Shown piece by piece: positions 44,083 through 51,861 of a stretch of 64,000 nt of DNA. The position numbers and the translations under genes are program-made. The DNA comes from Adhaeribacter aerolatus (lineage in GTDB: Bacteria > Bacteroidota > Bacteroidia > Cytophagales > Hymenobacteraceae). Below the pieces are notes generated by a model. It was not told the origin of the DNA and did not search any database. It worked only from the letters and a program-made list of their open reading frames with translations. The stretch spans positions 96,035 to 160,034 of the forward strand of contig NZ_BJYS01000016.1 of assembly GCF_007991635.1 (NCBI RefSeq), written 5' to 3'. Numbering within the stretch: position 1 is the stretch's first letter; each line of letters begins with the position of its first letter.

Positions 44083-44868
44083 ATGAAAACGAAATCTATA
44101 CTTTTTCTGATATGTCTTTGTTTTGCGACAATGGCCAACCGGCTTTATGCCCAGGGTACGCTTAAATTTGAAAAAGAAACCCATGAATTTGGCAAAATAG
44201 CGCAAGGAGTTCCGGTTTCTTACGAATTTAAATTTAAAAATACTGGCAACGCCCCGGTTGTCATTTCTAATGTGCAAGCATCTTGCGGCTGTACTACCCC
44301 CGAATGGACCAATACCCCGGTTCTTCCTGGCAAATCCGGCTTTATTAAAGCTTCTTACAACGCAGCTGCCATGGGTGCTTTTAACAAGAGCATTACTGTT
44401 ACTTCAAACGGAACTAACAGTACCCAGGTTTTGTATATTAAGGGTACCGTAGTTGATAAAGCAGAACTGAAAGCTTCTTTAACACCAGAGCAAAAAGCCC
44501 TGTCGCCGCGGGCTACGCTAACCAATGCAGCGCATAACTTTGGCAAATTAGAGAGTGGTCAGAAAGCGGTAACGAAGGTAACGGTAAAAAATACCGGCAA
44601 AAAAGAGTTAACTATAGATGGTATTCAGTCGGCCTGCAACTGTGTTACCTATAAATCTTTAACTCCAAAAATAAAACCTGGAAGTGAAGGAATTGTGGAA
44701 CTAACTTATATTCCGCGGGTGTTAGGAGACCAAACAGAAATAGTAAAAATTTCTTCTAACGATATTGTTTCGCCGGAATTATCTTTTAACTTAAAGGCGA
44801 AAGTAGTGCAGAGTTTATCTGCTCAGAGTGTATTAAAGGAGAACAGCGCAGCTGTTCCATTTAAATAG
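44083..44868 (+). CDS. Exported protein with two DUF1573 domains
   Basis: A 261-residue protein; ATG at 44083 starts the signal peptide (MKTKSILFLICLCFATMANRLYAQ), and the longer TTG frame would place the promoter inside the gene. Two repeats of about 100 residues follow: KFEKETHEFGKIAQG ... NVQASCGCTTPEW and LTNAAHNFGKLESG ... GIQSACNCVTYKS. Each is an Ig/ASH-like fold with the DUF1573 Cys-x-Cys. Such proteins abound in Bacteroidota envelopes; function is not known. A hairpin terminator follows. Confidence 0.87.
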   Translation: MKTKSILFLICLCFATMANRLYAQGTLKFEKETHEFGKIAQGVPVSYEFKFKNTGNAPVVISNVQASCGCTTPEWTNTPVLPGKSGFIKASYNAAAMGAFNKSITVTSNGTNSTQVLYIKGTVVDKAELKASLTPEQKALSPRATLTNAAHNFGKLESGQKAVTKVTVKNTGKKELTIDGIQSACNCVTYKSLTPKIKPGSEGIVELTYIPRVLGDQTEIVKISSNDIVSPELSFNLKAKVVQSLSAQSVLKENSAAVPFK

Positions 44869-44896
44869 ATTTTTTCATAGTTTTATTTTGACTAAT

Positions 44897-44924
44897 GGCA
44901 GTGATGGAATCGCTGCCTTTTTTT
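44897..44924 (+). terminator. Terminator after the DUF1573 gene
   Basis: 9-bp stem GGCAGTGAT/ATCGCTGCC (one G-T pair), 3-base loop, then seven T. Confidence 0.88.
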
Positions 44925-45229
44925 ATTTTAAGGGAGGTCTCTAGCACAAATAATTCAAATACTTCTTTAATAAAAATAAAGTTAATCCTGACTCTTTGTT
45001 CCGTATCTAATTTATCAGAATTTAGAAAGGGAGCTATTGGTTAATACAGGTACAATTTCCCCACCACAGCTTTATAATCCACCTATATTTCCGTTAGCAA
45101 CTGCTCTCCGGCTGTGCATAGCGTTAGCGTAGCACTTTACGCATTTCCTGAATTGCCAATCTCTGATGAGCGATTATCGTTAATATGGAAGTTAAAAAGG
45201 CGCCTCCTCTTTTCACCGCTTTTCAAAAA
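44925..45229. other. Intergenic region, no gene seen
   Basis: 305 bases between the DUF1573 terminator and the end of the leftward protease-nuclease gene. No frame, structured RNA or second terminator could be recognised. Confidence 0.5.
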
Positions 45230-47407
45230 TCAGCCCAGCCCAAAAGCAAAATCTATCTTTCCTACCCATTCCGGATGATCGATTAGGGGGTTTCGGTTGC
45301 CCTGCACCTTAAAGATTTCCGCATTGCGGTGGAATTCATATTTACTTACCGGATCTTTCTCGTGCCAGCCTAACAGCATCTCTATCCGGTCATTGGTATA
45401 TTCTTTTGCATTATTGTTAATTTCTCCCGGATAGCGGAGCATAAAATATAAGGTAGCCCGGGCTACAGCGCCATGGCCTTGTGATGGTTCAAAGCTATTG
45501 CCTTCCCGTTTGCCGCAACCCTGCCGAATGGCCTCCTCAAAATCTGCAAACTCAAAGAAAGGAGTGTTCCCTCTAAAGGAGTTGCAGGTTGTTTCACAGG
45601 CAAACAGGTGATGTAAATCCGATTTCATGGGATCTCGCTTAGCAAACCAGGATTGCGGAACCACGTGCTCCGCATTATAAGGCGCTCCTGCCTCTAAAAT
45701 ATCCAGGTGTTCGGCCATTGCTGCCTCACTCAGACTACCTATGTGGGATAATTGTTCTCTGGCTTGGCTCTCTAATCTTTCAGTAATTTCAAAGTCATTC
45801 CGGATAAAGGTTTCCGGTGCATACACTTCCCCCGTGTAAATACTGTGCAGCATTTTGTCCGGATGTAAATCTACTCTGGGATATAAATGCTGATGCCGGG
45901 CCTGATTGTAAGTTAAGCGGGTGGTATGGCTCTTTTCTAAAAGTTCATGCAATTGCTCGTATAATTCCCGCCCACTTAAATCACCAACCTGAATATTTTT
46001 ATAATACGCCTCTTTTGCGGCTTTGTCTTTGGCCTGGTCATAATAGGGTTCATTGCGGGCAGCTTCCAGCTCCTGTAGGGCCTCCCGGAGGTCGGGAGAA
46101 TCTTGTTGCCTCCTTGGGATTTCATCTTTAACTACTTTAGCAGAAGCAGTATCAGCACCGGAAGTTACACCGGTAATGGCATTTACGGGTGCAGCTTGGT
46201 TAATATTAGCAGTTCCATTTAAGGGCATTATTTGGGGAGATCCTACCTGTACGGTAATGTGCAAAGGAATGGTAAAAGTATAACTATTACCGCCACCTGG
46301 TGCAGCAATAGTTGGTTGAGGCAGATTAGTTGGCGTTATAGAAGCCATGGCTGCTGCTTCAAAAGGATGCGGCGGTTCTTTGTGGAGTAATTCATCTCTC
46401 AAAGGCTCCCAGGCGGTGGCAATGCGTTGTTTTTTAACAAAATTAACAATACTACTTACCCTCACACCCTCATTGGCCACCCAAACTAAATCGTTGGGGT
46501 CCATACCGTTCCGCCAAACAGAACCATCTTTAGCAATCAGATTACCTCCTTCCATTTTGGGCACGCCGGAATGATGCAAGGCCACCACTTCCCACTGGTC
46601 GTTATAAACCGGGGAACCAGAGGAACCCGGCTCCGTGTCGGTTTCGTAATGGGCGAAATCATCTAATAAATCAACTAAACGGTTAGAGCGTAACACAATT
46701 TGCTTGGCTTCTCCCTGGGGATGCTGCACAATATTTAAGGTATCGCCGTGAATAACTTTCCCTTGGTCGGCAATTAACCGGTTCCAGCCAAAACGTTTGA
46801 GTTCGATATCGTTAAAAGAGCGTTCCCGGACCGCAACAATTGTGAAATCTAAGTTTTTATCGGTCATGAAAAAGGCCTGCGGCTCCAATCCATACGTCAC
46901 CACCGGTAAGAGTCTTCCATAACGGTCGTATTGGTAATCAAACTCTACTTCACTATTAACTGCTTCCTGGGCACTGCTTAGGACATGATTATTGGTTATG
47001 AGTAAACGGGGCGAAACCATGAAACCGGTACCATAGCCAATAGTTCTGCCCGGACTGTTGCGGATTTGAATACGGCACACGAAACGGGAAACCGCCAGAG
47101 CCAGTTCTAAAAAGTCCATTCCCAGAAAATCAGATTTACCAATTACGCGTTCAAAACTTACGTTTTCTATCAAAAAAGAAGTGGGCGAACCTTGCCCCAA
47201 TGAAGCAGCCAGGCTGGAAGATGCTTTAAAGGCTTTTTCCTTACTGGCGGCGGCGGAAAGCCTGTTTAGCCGCATTTGAATGCGGTCAGCAGACTCCACT
47301 GCAACTACCCCTTCATGCTGTAGCTTCTGTTTGTTTCCCTCTCTGATGTTTTCCCGAGCCTGCCACCTGGCAGCCGCTTGTTCCGCTATTGTCTTGTAAA
47401 AATCCAT
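45230..47407 (-). CDS. Trypsin-like protease fused to endonuclease I (EndA/NucM) domain
   Basis: A 725-residue protein with no signal peptide (starts MDFYKTIAEQAAARWQ). Residues 1-100: charged helical region. Residues 105-330: trypsin-like serine protease with His141 (LITNNHVLSS), Asp187 (KNLDFTIV) and Ser263 (EPGSSGSPVY). Residues 345-440: Pro/Gly/Thr-rich linker with a beta segment (YTFTIPLHITVQVG). Residues 500-725: endonuclease I domain with catalytic His581 (NAEHVVPQSWF), DLHH (597-600), CNSFRGN (608-614) and NPLIDHPEW (706-714). All catalytic residues of both halves seem kept. Without export, it looks like an intracellular effector, for example a defence or self-processing nuclease, rather than a scavenging enzyme; this is inference. 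It stands alone between a terminator and a 0.9 kb gene-free gap. Confidence 0.9.
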   Translation of the reverse strand: MDFYKTIAEQAAARWQARENIREGNKQKLQHEGVVAVESADRIQMRLNRLSAAASKEKAFKASSSLAASLGQGSPTSFLIENVSFERVIGKSDFLGMDFLELALAVSRFVCRIQIRNSPGRTIGYGTGFMVSPRLLITNNHVLSSAQEAVNSEVEFDYQYDRYGRLLPVVTYGLEPQAFFMTDKNLDFTIVAVRERSFNDIELKRFGWNRLIADQGKVIHGDTLNIVQHPQGEAKQIVLRSNRLVDLLDDFAHYETDTEPGSSGSPVYNDQWEVVALHHSGVPKMEGGNLIAKDGSVWRNGMDPNDLVWVANEGVRVSSIVNFVKKQRIATAWEPLRDELLHKEPPHPFEAAAMASITPTNLPQPTIAAPGGGNSYTFTIPLHITVQVGSPQIMPLNGTANINQAAPVNAITGVTSGADTASAKVVKDEIPRRQQDSPDLREALQELEAARNEPYYDQAKDKAAKEAYYKNIQVGDLSGRELYEQLHELLEKSHTTRLTYNQARHQHLYPRVDLHPDKMLHSIYTGEVYAPETFIRNDFEITERLESQAREQLSHIGSLSEAAMAEHLDILEAGAPYNAEHVVPQSWFAKRDPMKSDLHHLFACETTCNSFRGNTPFFEFADFEEAIRQGCGKREGNSFEPSQGHGAVARATLYFMLRYPGEINNNAKEYTNDRIEMLLGWHEKDPVSKYEFHRNAEIFKVQGNRNPLIDHPEWVGKIDFAFGLG

Positions 47408-48318
47408 ATCTTAAAATTTTTGGTTTAACAGTGGAATCAGGCAAATTGCATTTGCTGCTTTATAAAACGGTAAAACATAATAAAATGAGCCAGATGCTAA
47501 ATATTGGATAAGATTAGTGTAATAGCAATACTTATTTTTAAGTATTTTATCCTGTAAAAAACCTTAATGGAGTTAGAATAATTAAACTTAAGAAAAATGT
47601 TCTTCTCACAAACCTATATTAAAATTTTTGCTTCCCAAGGGAAAACAGGCGCTCGTCCATCCCACTCCATTGGCTCCTCTCTATCTTGGGAAATCTCCTT
47701 CCACTTTTTGTGCACCGCAGTAGCCAGCCATTTTTGCACATGCTATTCGGAAGCAGGACTGAGCGGATCCGCTGTTCCAAAATCAGAAAAGTTTGCTACA
47801 ACCACCACTATGTTATCAGAATTGGCTGTCTACGAAGCCAAGTCAATGCGTGCACATCATCATTAAAATCAGGATGGATGAATGCTGTGTCATTTACTGC
47901 CCGTACATCATGAGTTGTGCGGAACTTAATTAATCTGATGAGAGACAGGCCGCTATTCTGTAAAAAATTAAACAAGCGTTTATTACGGACAACTATTACA
48001 TCATGGGGTGTCGGGTAAATAATAGCTTGAGAAATATTACAGCAACTTAATTTCCGGCAACCGATTGCTTTGCGGACGGTCCATTCAAAACTTGGTTCAA
48101 CAGCTGAATTTTAGCCCAGTAATACCGCCCGGATGTATTTCTTTATATTTCTTTTGTCAGAAACCAACTTTCTGTATGTTCTTATAAAGGCCATTTATAG
48201 CCTGTTTACAACTTGCAAACGAACATAATAAATTTTTTAAATACTGCTGACAAGCTGTTGTCATGGTGGGCCTGTAGCTTTACTTCATTCATAAACTATT
48301 ACAATAATAATTTGAACT
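47408..48318. other. 0.9 kb gap without a recognisable intact gene
   Basis: Short overlapping frames exist at 47597-47866 and 47686-47913 (plus strand), but neither resembles a family. On the minus strand, around 47845-47930, a stretch reads HDVRAVNDTAFIHPDFNDD followed by WLRRQPILIT before a stop, which has natural amino-acid composition and could be the remnant of a gene. No terminator, tRNA or inverted ends seen. It must include the promoters of the two divergent neighbours. Confidence 0.45.
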
Positions 48319-48813
48319 ATGGACAACACTATCACTGAAAACAAAGTTACTTCCGTTATCACCGCCGCTGAACTGCTGGCACATTGGCAAGGCCACCGGG
48401 GCCTGACCCGCCGGGTAATTGAAGCTTTTCCGGAAAAAGAACTTTTCGAATATGCTATTGGCGGTATGCGGCCATTTGCCGGTATGGTTCAGGAGCTGCT
48501 GGCGATTGCGGTTCCGGGCCTCCGCGAAATAACTGGCGGCCCAACAGAGGAACTGAATGAACACCTGGACCAGGCTACGAGTAAAGCCAATATTCTTGCT
48601 TTATGGGATGAAGCAACTGCTGAAATTAACCGGTATTGGGCCCTGATTCCGGCCGAAAGATTTCACGACACTATCCTGACCTTCGGCCAATACGAAGGCA
48701 CCGTATGGTCTTCTATCTTTTACTTTATTGATAATGAGATTCACCACCGGGCCCAGGCATTTGTGTATTTACGCTCCCTGGGCATAGAACCACCTTTCTT
48801 TTGGGCAAGATAA
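48319..48813 (+). CDS. DinB family protein
   Basis: A 164-residue four-helix-bundle protein of the DinB/YfiT group. Typical parts are the N-terminal LLAHWQGHRGLTRRVIEAFPEKELFEY and a C-terminal helix with FIDNEIHHRAQAFVYLRSLG, whose His pair supplies metal ligands; the first His is in AHWQGHRG. Members are metal-binding enzymes such as thiol-S-transferases or damage-induced proteins. The substrate is unknown. A small gene follows at once (18 bases), probably in the same transcript. Confidence 0.85.
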   Translation: MDNTITENKVTSVITAAELLAHWQGHRGLTRRVIEAFPEKELFEYAIGGMRPFAGMVQELLAIAVPGLREITGGPTEELNEHLDQATSKANILALWDEATAEINRYWALIPAERFHDTILTFGQYEGTVWSSIFYFIDNEIHHRAQAFVYLRSLGIEPPFFWAR

Positions 48814-48830
48814 ACGCGATGCAGCACCCT

Positions 48831-49052
48831 ATGAAAACGGTACTGGTATTTAAAACATCGGTTACAACCAGCAGCAAAATCCAAAAGGTTAAACCCTTGC
48901 TAGATAAACTGATGGCTAGTGGTGAAAAATGGAACTTTGACCTGGAGGATTGTGACAATATCCTCCGGGTAGAAGCCATATCGTTGCAACCGGATGCAAT
49001 CATCCAAAATCTACAAAACGCGGGTTTTATCTGTGCAGAGTTAGCGGATTAA
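48831..49052 (+). CDS. Small protein of unknown function
   Basis: A 73-residue protein starting at the ATG at 48831 (MKTVLVFKTSVTTSSKIQKV); upstream in-frame ATGs at 48819 and a GTG/ATG cluster overlapping the DinB stop are alternatives. The pattern of strand, helix (SKIQKVKPLLDKLM), strand (WNFDLEDCDNILRVEA), helix (PDAIIQNLQNAGF) looks like a ferredoxin-like HMA fold without the metal-binding Cys pair. It follows the DinB gene and converges, with a 4-base stop overlap, on the WYL regulator gene. Confidence 0.7.
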   Translation: MKTVLVFKTSVTTSSKIQKVKPLLDKLMASGEKWNFDLEDCDNILRVEAISLQPDAIIQNLQNAGFICAELAD

Positions 49053-50029
49053 TTTAAAACCTCACTTTTTAGTTGAAGATTGATTCTAGCTTTTTCTAAT
49101 AGCTCGTTAACGCGTTCACGCAAAATTTCGGGTTCTATAATTTCGGCACAATCACCAAACATTAAGTACCAACGAGGTAAACCGTGTTGGATATCGGCGG
49201 TCATAAAGGTCATCTCTATTTTATCGCCCATTATCTTCTCCGACACAAACCCATAGTACTTACGTCCGGTTTGAATGTACCTGGCTGTTTCTTTATCAAC
49301 CCGAATAACCACCTTGGTTTTTAGCGTAGAATCGTCTGTTTGCCGGTAGTGCTCAATATTTCCGTGTTCTTTCGTAAAAGGTACACTCGTTCGCTTTATT
49401 TCCAGTATTCTATCGGTACGGAATTGCCGGTATGCTGCCCGCAGGTGGCAAAAAGCCATTACATACCAGTAATTGTTTTCGTTGAATAAGCCGACAGGCT
49501 CAATAAAACGGTTGGTAGATGCATCTGAGTAAAGCGATTGATATTGCAGCATAACTTGCTTTTTCTCCGCTATGCTGTCCAGTAATATGTTTAAGGCATC
49601 TGGTGTATTCTGGTTAAATAGTTCCTGACCAAAGTTAACCCATATCTGCGTTTCCAGGGCAGCTACCCGGTCCTTAGCTTTGCCTTTGAGCGCTGCTTTT
49701 ACTTTGTACATCGCAGATTCGTGGTAAGCGCCCAGGCTTTTATCACTGAATTTCTGCATCAGTTTTTCGGCAGCCACAAAACTGCTGGCTTCTTCCTGGG
49801 TAAACATAACCGGTGGTAAGCGGTATTCTTCCATTAAAGAATACCCCACCCCGGCTTCGCCGCTGATAGGCACGCCGGAAGCTTCTAAGGAGCGTATATC
49901 GCGGTACACCGTACGGAGGCTTACCTGAAAACGATCGGCCAACTCCTGGGCCTTTACCACCCGGCCCGATTGCAGGTGAATCAGGATGGCCACAATGCGA
50001 TCGAAACGGTTCAGATTATCAGGGTTCAT
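49049..50029 (-). CDS. YafY-type HTH-WYL transcriptional regulator
   Basis: A 326-residue regulator. The N-terminal HTH covers about 1-60 (RFDRIVAILIHLQSGRVVKAQELADRF, SLRTVYRDI). The WYL domain follows from about 150 with NNYWYVMAFCHLRAAYRQFRTDRI, where WYV takes the place of WYL and the Arg cluster is kept; a C-terminal WCX-type part ends it. WYL domains sense small ligands or nucleic acids; many in defence islands. It converges on the small protein/DinB gene pair and may regulate them. Confidence 0.9.
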   Translation of the reverse strand: MNPDNLNRFDRIVAILIHLQSGRVVKAQELADRFQVSLRTVYRDIRSLEASGVPISGEAGVGYSLMEEYRLPPVMFTQEEASSFVAAEKLMQKFSDKSLGAYHESAMYKVKAALKGKAKDRVAALETQIWVNFGQELFNQNTPDALNILLDSIAEKKQVMLQYQSLYSDASTNRFIEPVGLFNENNYWYVMAFCHLRAAYRQFRTDRILEIKRTSVPFTKEHGNIEHYRQTDDSTLKTKVVIRVDKETARYIQTGRKYYGFVSEKIMGDKIEMTFMTADIQHGLPRWYLMFGDCAEIIEPEILRERVNELLEKARINLQLKSEVLN

Positions 50030-50150
50030 GGCTCAAATATAGGCGTTCTCTAAAATAGCAGAAATAAATGCAATAACGAATGTAAGCTCACTGTCTTTTT
50101 AAAGAAGTGTCTATTTGATTTACCACTTCAATTATTCAAGCTATTATTAC

Positions 50151-50247
50151 TTATAGGACTTTCGCAAAATTATTGAAAGTCCCCCTTCGGAGGGGGCAAG
50201 GGGGAGGATTTACAATGTTAAAAAACCATTTTGCGAAAGTACTAACT
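50151..50247. mobile_element. MITE-like element with ACTTTCGCAAAAT ends
   Basis: Perfect 13-bp inverted ends ACTTTCGCAAAAT (50158-50170) and ATTTTGCGAAAGT (50228-50240), with TTA(T)AG-type flanks and an inner hairpin CCCCCTTCGGAGGGGG (50181-50196) followed by a G-rich AGGGGGAGG run. Without coding capacity. Resembles the dispersed Bacteroidota palindromes and the GACTTACGC element at 32 kb (GACTTWCGC core shared). Confidence 0.65.
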
Positions 50248-50591
50248 TATTTATTTCCCCATAACAGTTCTGCTAAACATAAGCGCCTACTGATATTAAT
50301 TTACCAGCCCCCTGCTTACCAGCTTGAAACAACTATTTAAAATAACAGCTTACCTGTTAACTAACAGCCCAATTATATCTTATATAAATCGAAAAACTTC
50401 TTTACCTCCTCCTCCCTTTATCAGGTTCAGACCCCAATAGAATTCTAAGACTTTCTTCTGAATTATTCAGGCAAAATCCGCAACTACTTTTGAATATTTA
50501 TATTAAGTATTACCTGATAAAAGTTACTATTCTTTTTAGAAAGTTCTGGAATTCCCACTAATCATAATCTGAGAAATACTCGTAAGGGTTG

Positions 50592-50599
50592 TATATTTG
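50592..50599 (+). promoter_or_regulatory. -7 box of the alanine dehydrogenase gene
   Basis: TATATTTG, an exact TAnnTTTG, 30 bases before the ATG at 50630. The -33 element is weak (TCTG at 50568-50571). Confidence 0.55.
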
Positions 50600-50629
50600 C
50601 GCCCTTAGTAAACCTAATTCCTGAAATGA

Positions 50630-51754
50630 ATGATAATAGGACTTCCTAAAGAAATTAAAAATAACGAAAACCGCGTTGCCTTAACCCCCGGCGGCGTAGC
50701 AGAACTTATAAAACACGGACATACCGTTTACGTGCAAGCGGCGGCCGGTTTAGGCAGCGGTTTTACAGATACTGAATATAAAAACGCCGGAGCTAGTATA
50801 TTATCCGCGATTGAAGAGGTATATGCTGCGGCCGAAATGATTGTAAAAGTAAAAGAGCCTATTTCTTCTGAATATTCGCTCATTAAGGAAGATCAGCTCC
50901 TTTTTACCTATTTCCATTTTGCCTCTTCGGAAGAATTAACCCGGGCCATGATGGAGCGGAAAGCTATTTGCCTGGCTTATGAAACCGTAGAGAAAACAGA
51001 CCGCACCTTACCCCTGCTCATCCCCATGTCGGAAGTAGCCGGCCGCATGGCGCCCCAGGAAGGCGCCAAATACCTGGAAAAACCCATGCAGGGCCGCGGT
51101 ATTTTATTAGGAGGCGTACCGGGTGTAAAACCGGCTAATGTGCTGGTACTGGGCGGTGGTGTAGTTGGCACACAGGCTGCCAAAATAGCGGCGGGCTTAG
51201 GGGCTCATGTTACCATCATGGATATTAACCTGGCCCGCTTGCGCGAACTCGACGACATTATGCCGGCCAACGTAGACACCCAAATGTCTGACGCTTATAA
51301 TATTAGAGAAGCCATAAAATTTGCTGATTTAATTATTGGGGCCGTTCTGATTCCGGGAGCCAAAGCGCCCCACCTGATTACCCGCGACATGCTGAAGGAA
51401 ATGAAACCGGGTACTGTTCTGGTGGATGTGGCCGTTGATCAGGGTGGCTGCATCGAAACCTGCCAACCTACCACCCACGAGAACCCGACCTTTGTTATTG
51501 ACGGCGTTGTACATTATTGTGTGGCTAATATGCCCGGAGCGGTGCCTTACACCTCTACCCTGGCCCTAACCAACGCTACCCTGCCCTACATTGTGCAGGT
51601 GGCTAACAAAGGCTGGAAAGGTGCTTGCCTCATCAACGAAGATCTGAAAAAAGGCCTGAATGTGGTAAAAGGAGAAGTGGTTTACAAAGGCGTAGCCGAA
51701 GCCTGGAATTTAAATCTGACGGATGTAAACGAAGTACTGGCCGCGGCTTTATAA
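50630..51754 (+). CDS. ald: Alanine dehydrogenase
   Basis: A 374-residue NAD-dependent enzyme of normal length. It starts MIIGLPKEIKNNENRVALTPGGV, holds the substrate-site segment MIVKVKEPISSEY (Lys) and TYFHFASSEELT (His), and the Rossmann motif VLVLGGGVVGTQAAKIAAGLGAHVTIMDIN. VDVAVDQGGCIETCQPTTH is another signature. It interconverts L-alanine and pyruvate plus ammonia in the cytoplasm. It is monocistronic: a terminator follows. Confidence 0.96.
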   Translation: MIIGLPKEIKNNENRVALTPGGVAELIKHGHTVYVQAAAGLGSGFTDTEYKNAGASILSAIEEVYAAAEMIVKVKEPISSEYSLIKEDQLLFTYFHFASSEELTRAMMERKAICLAYETVEKTDRTLPLLIPMSEVAGRMAPQEGAKYLEKPMQGRGILLGGVPGVKPANVLVLGGGVVGTQAAKIAAGLGAHVTIMDINLARLRELDDIMPANVDTQMSDAYNIREAIKFADLIIGAVLIPGAKAPHLITRDMLKEMKPGTVLVDVAVDQGGCIETCQPTTHENPTFVIDGVVHYCVANMPGAVPYTSTLALTNATLPYIVQVANKGWKGACLINEDLKKGLNVVKGEVVYKGVAEAWNLNLTDVNEVLAAAL

Positions 51755-51778
51755 AATTTTATTCTTTCCGTACTTTTG

Positions 51779-51818
51779 CAAAAGCCTTTCTGCTGGTTAC
51801 CGGAAAGGCTTTTGTTCT
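51779..51818 (+). terminator. Terminator after ald
   Basis: Stem CAAAAGCCTTTC/GAAAGGCTTTTG, 12-bp perfect, loop of about 12, T-rich tail. Confidence 0.88.
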
Positions 51819-51861
51819 TTACAATCGCTTAGTACTCTTTTTTCTTCCTGGCACCGTTTTC

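Larger units (their letters stand above)
50030..50629. other. Long intergenic region with a MITE-like element
   Basis: 600 bases between the divergent WYL regulator and alanine dehydrogenase genes. Contains the element at 50151-50247 and the ald promoter; the rest (50250-50590) is A+T rich and shows no gene or structured RNA. Confidence 0.55.

Noticed and set aside
47597..47913. Two overlapping plus-strand frames of 89 and 75 codons
   Set aside because: They overlap each other in different frames, have odd composition and match nothing I know; a minus-strand relic explains the region as well.
51625..51861. 79-codon extension of the LTA-synthase-like gene
   Set aside because: It would overlap alanine dehydrogenase and run through a strong terminator; the ATG at 51862 gives the normal N-terminus with TM helices.
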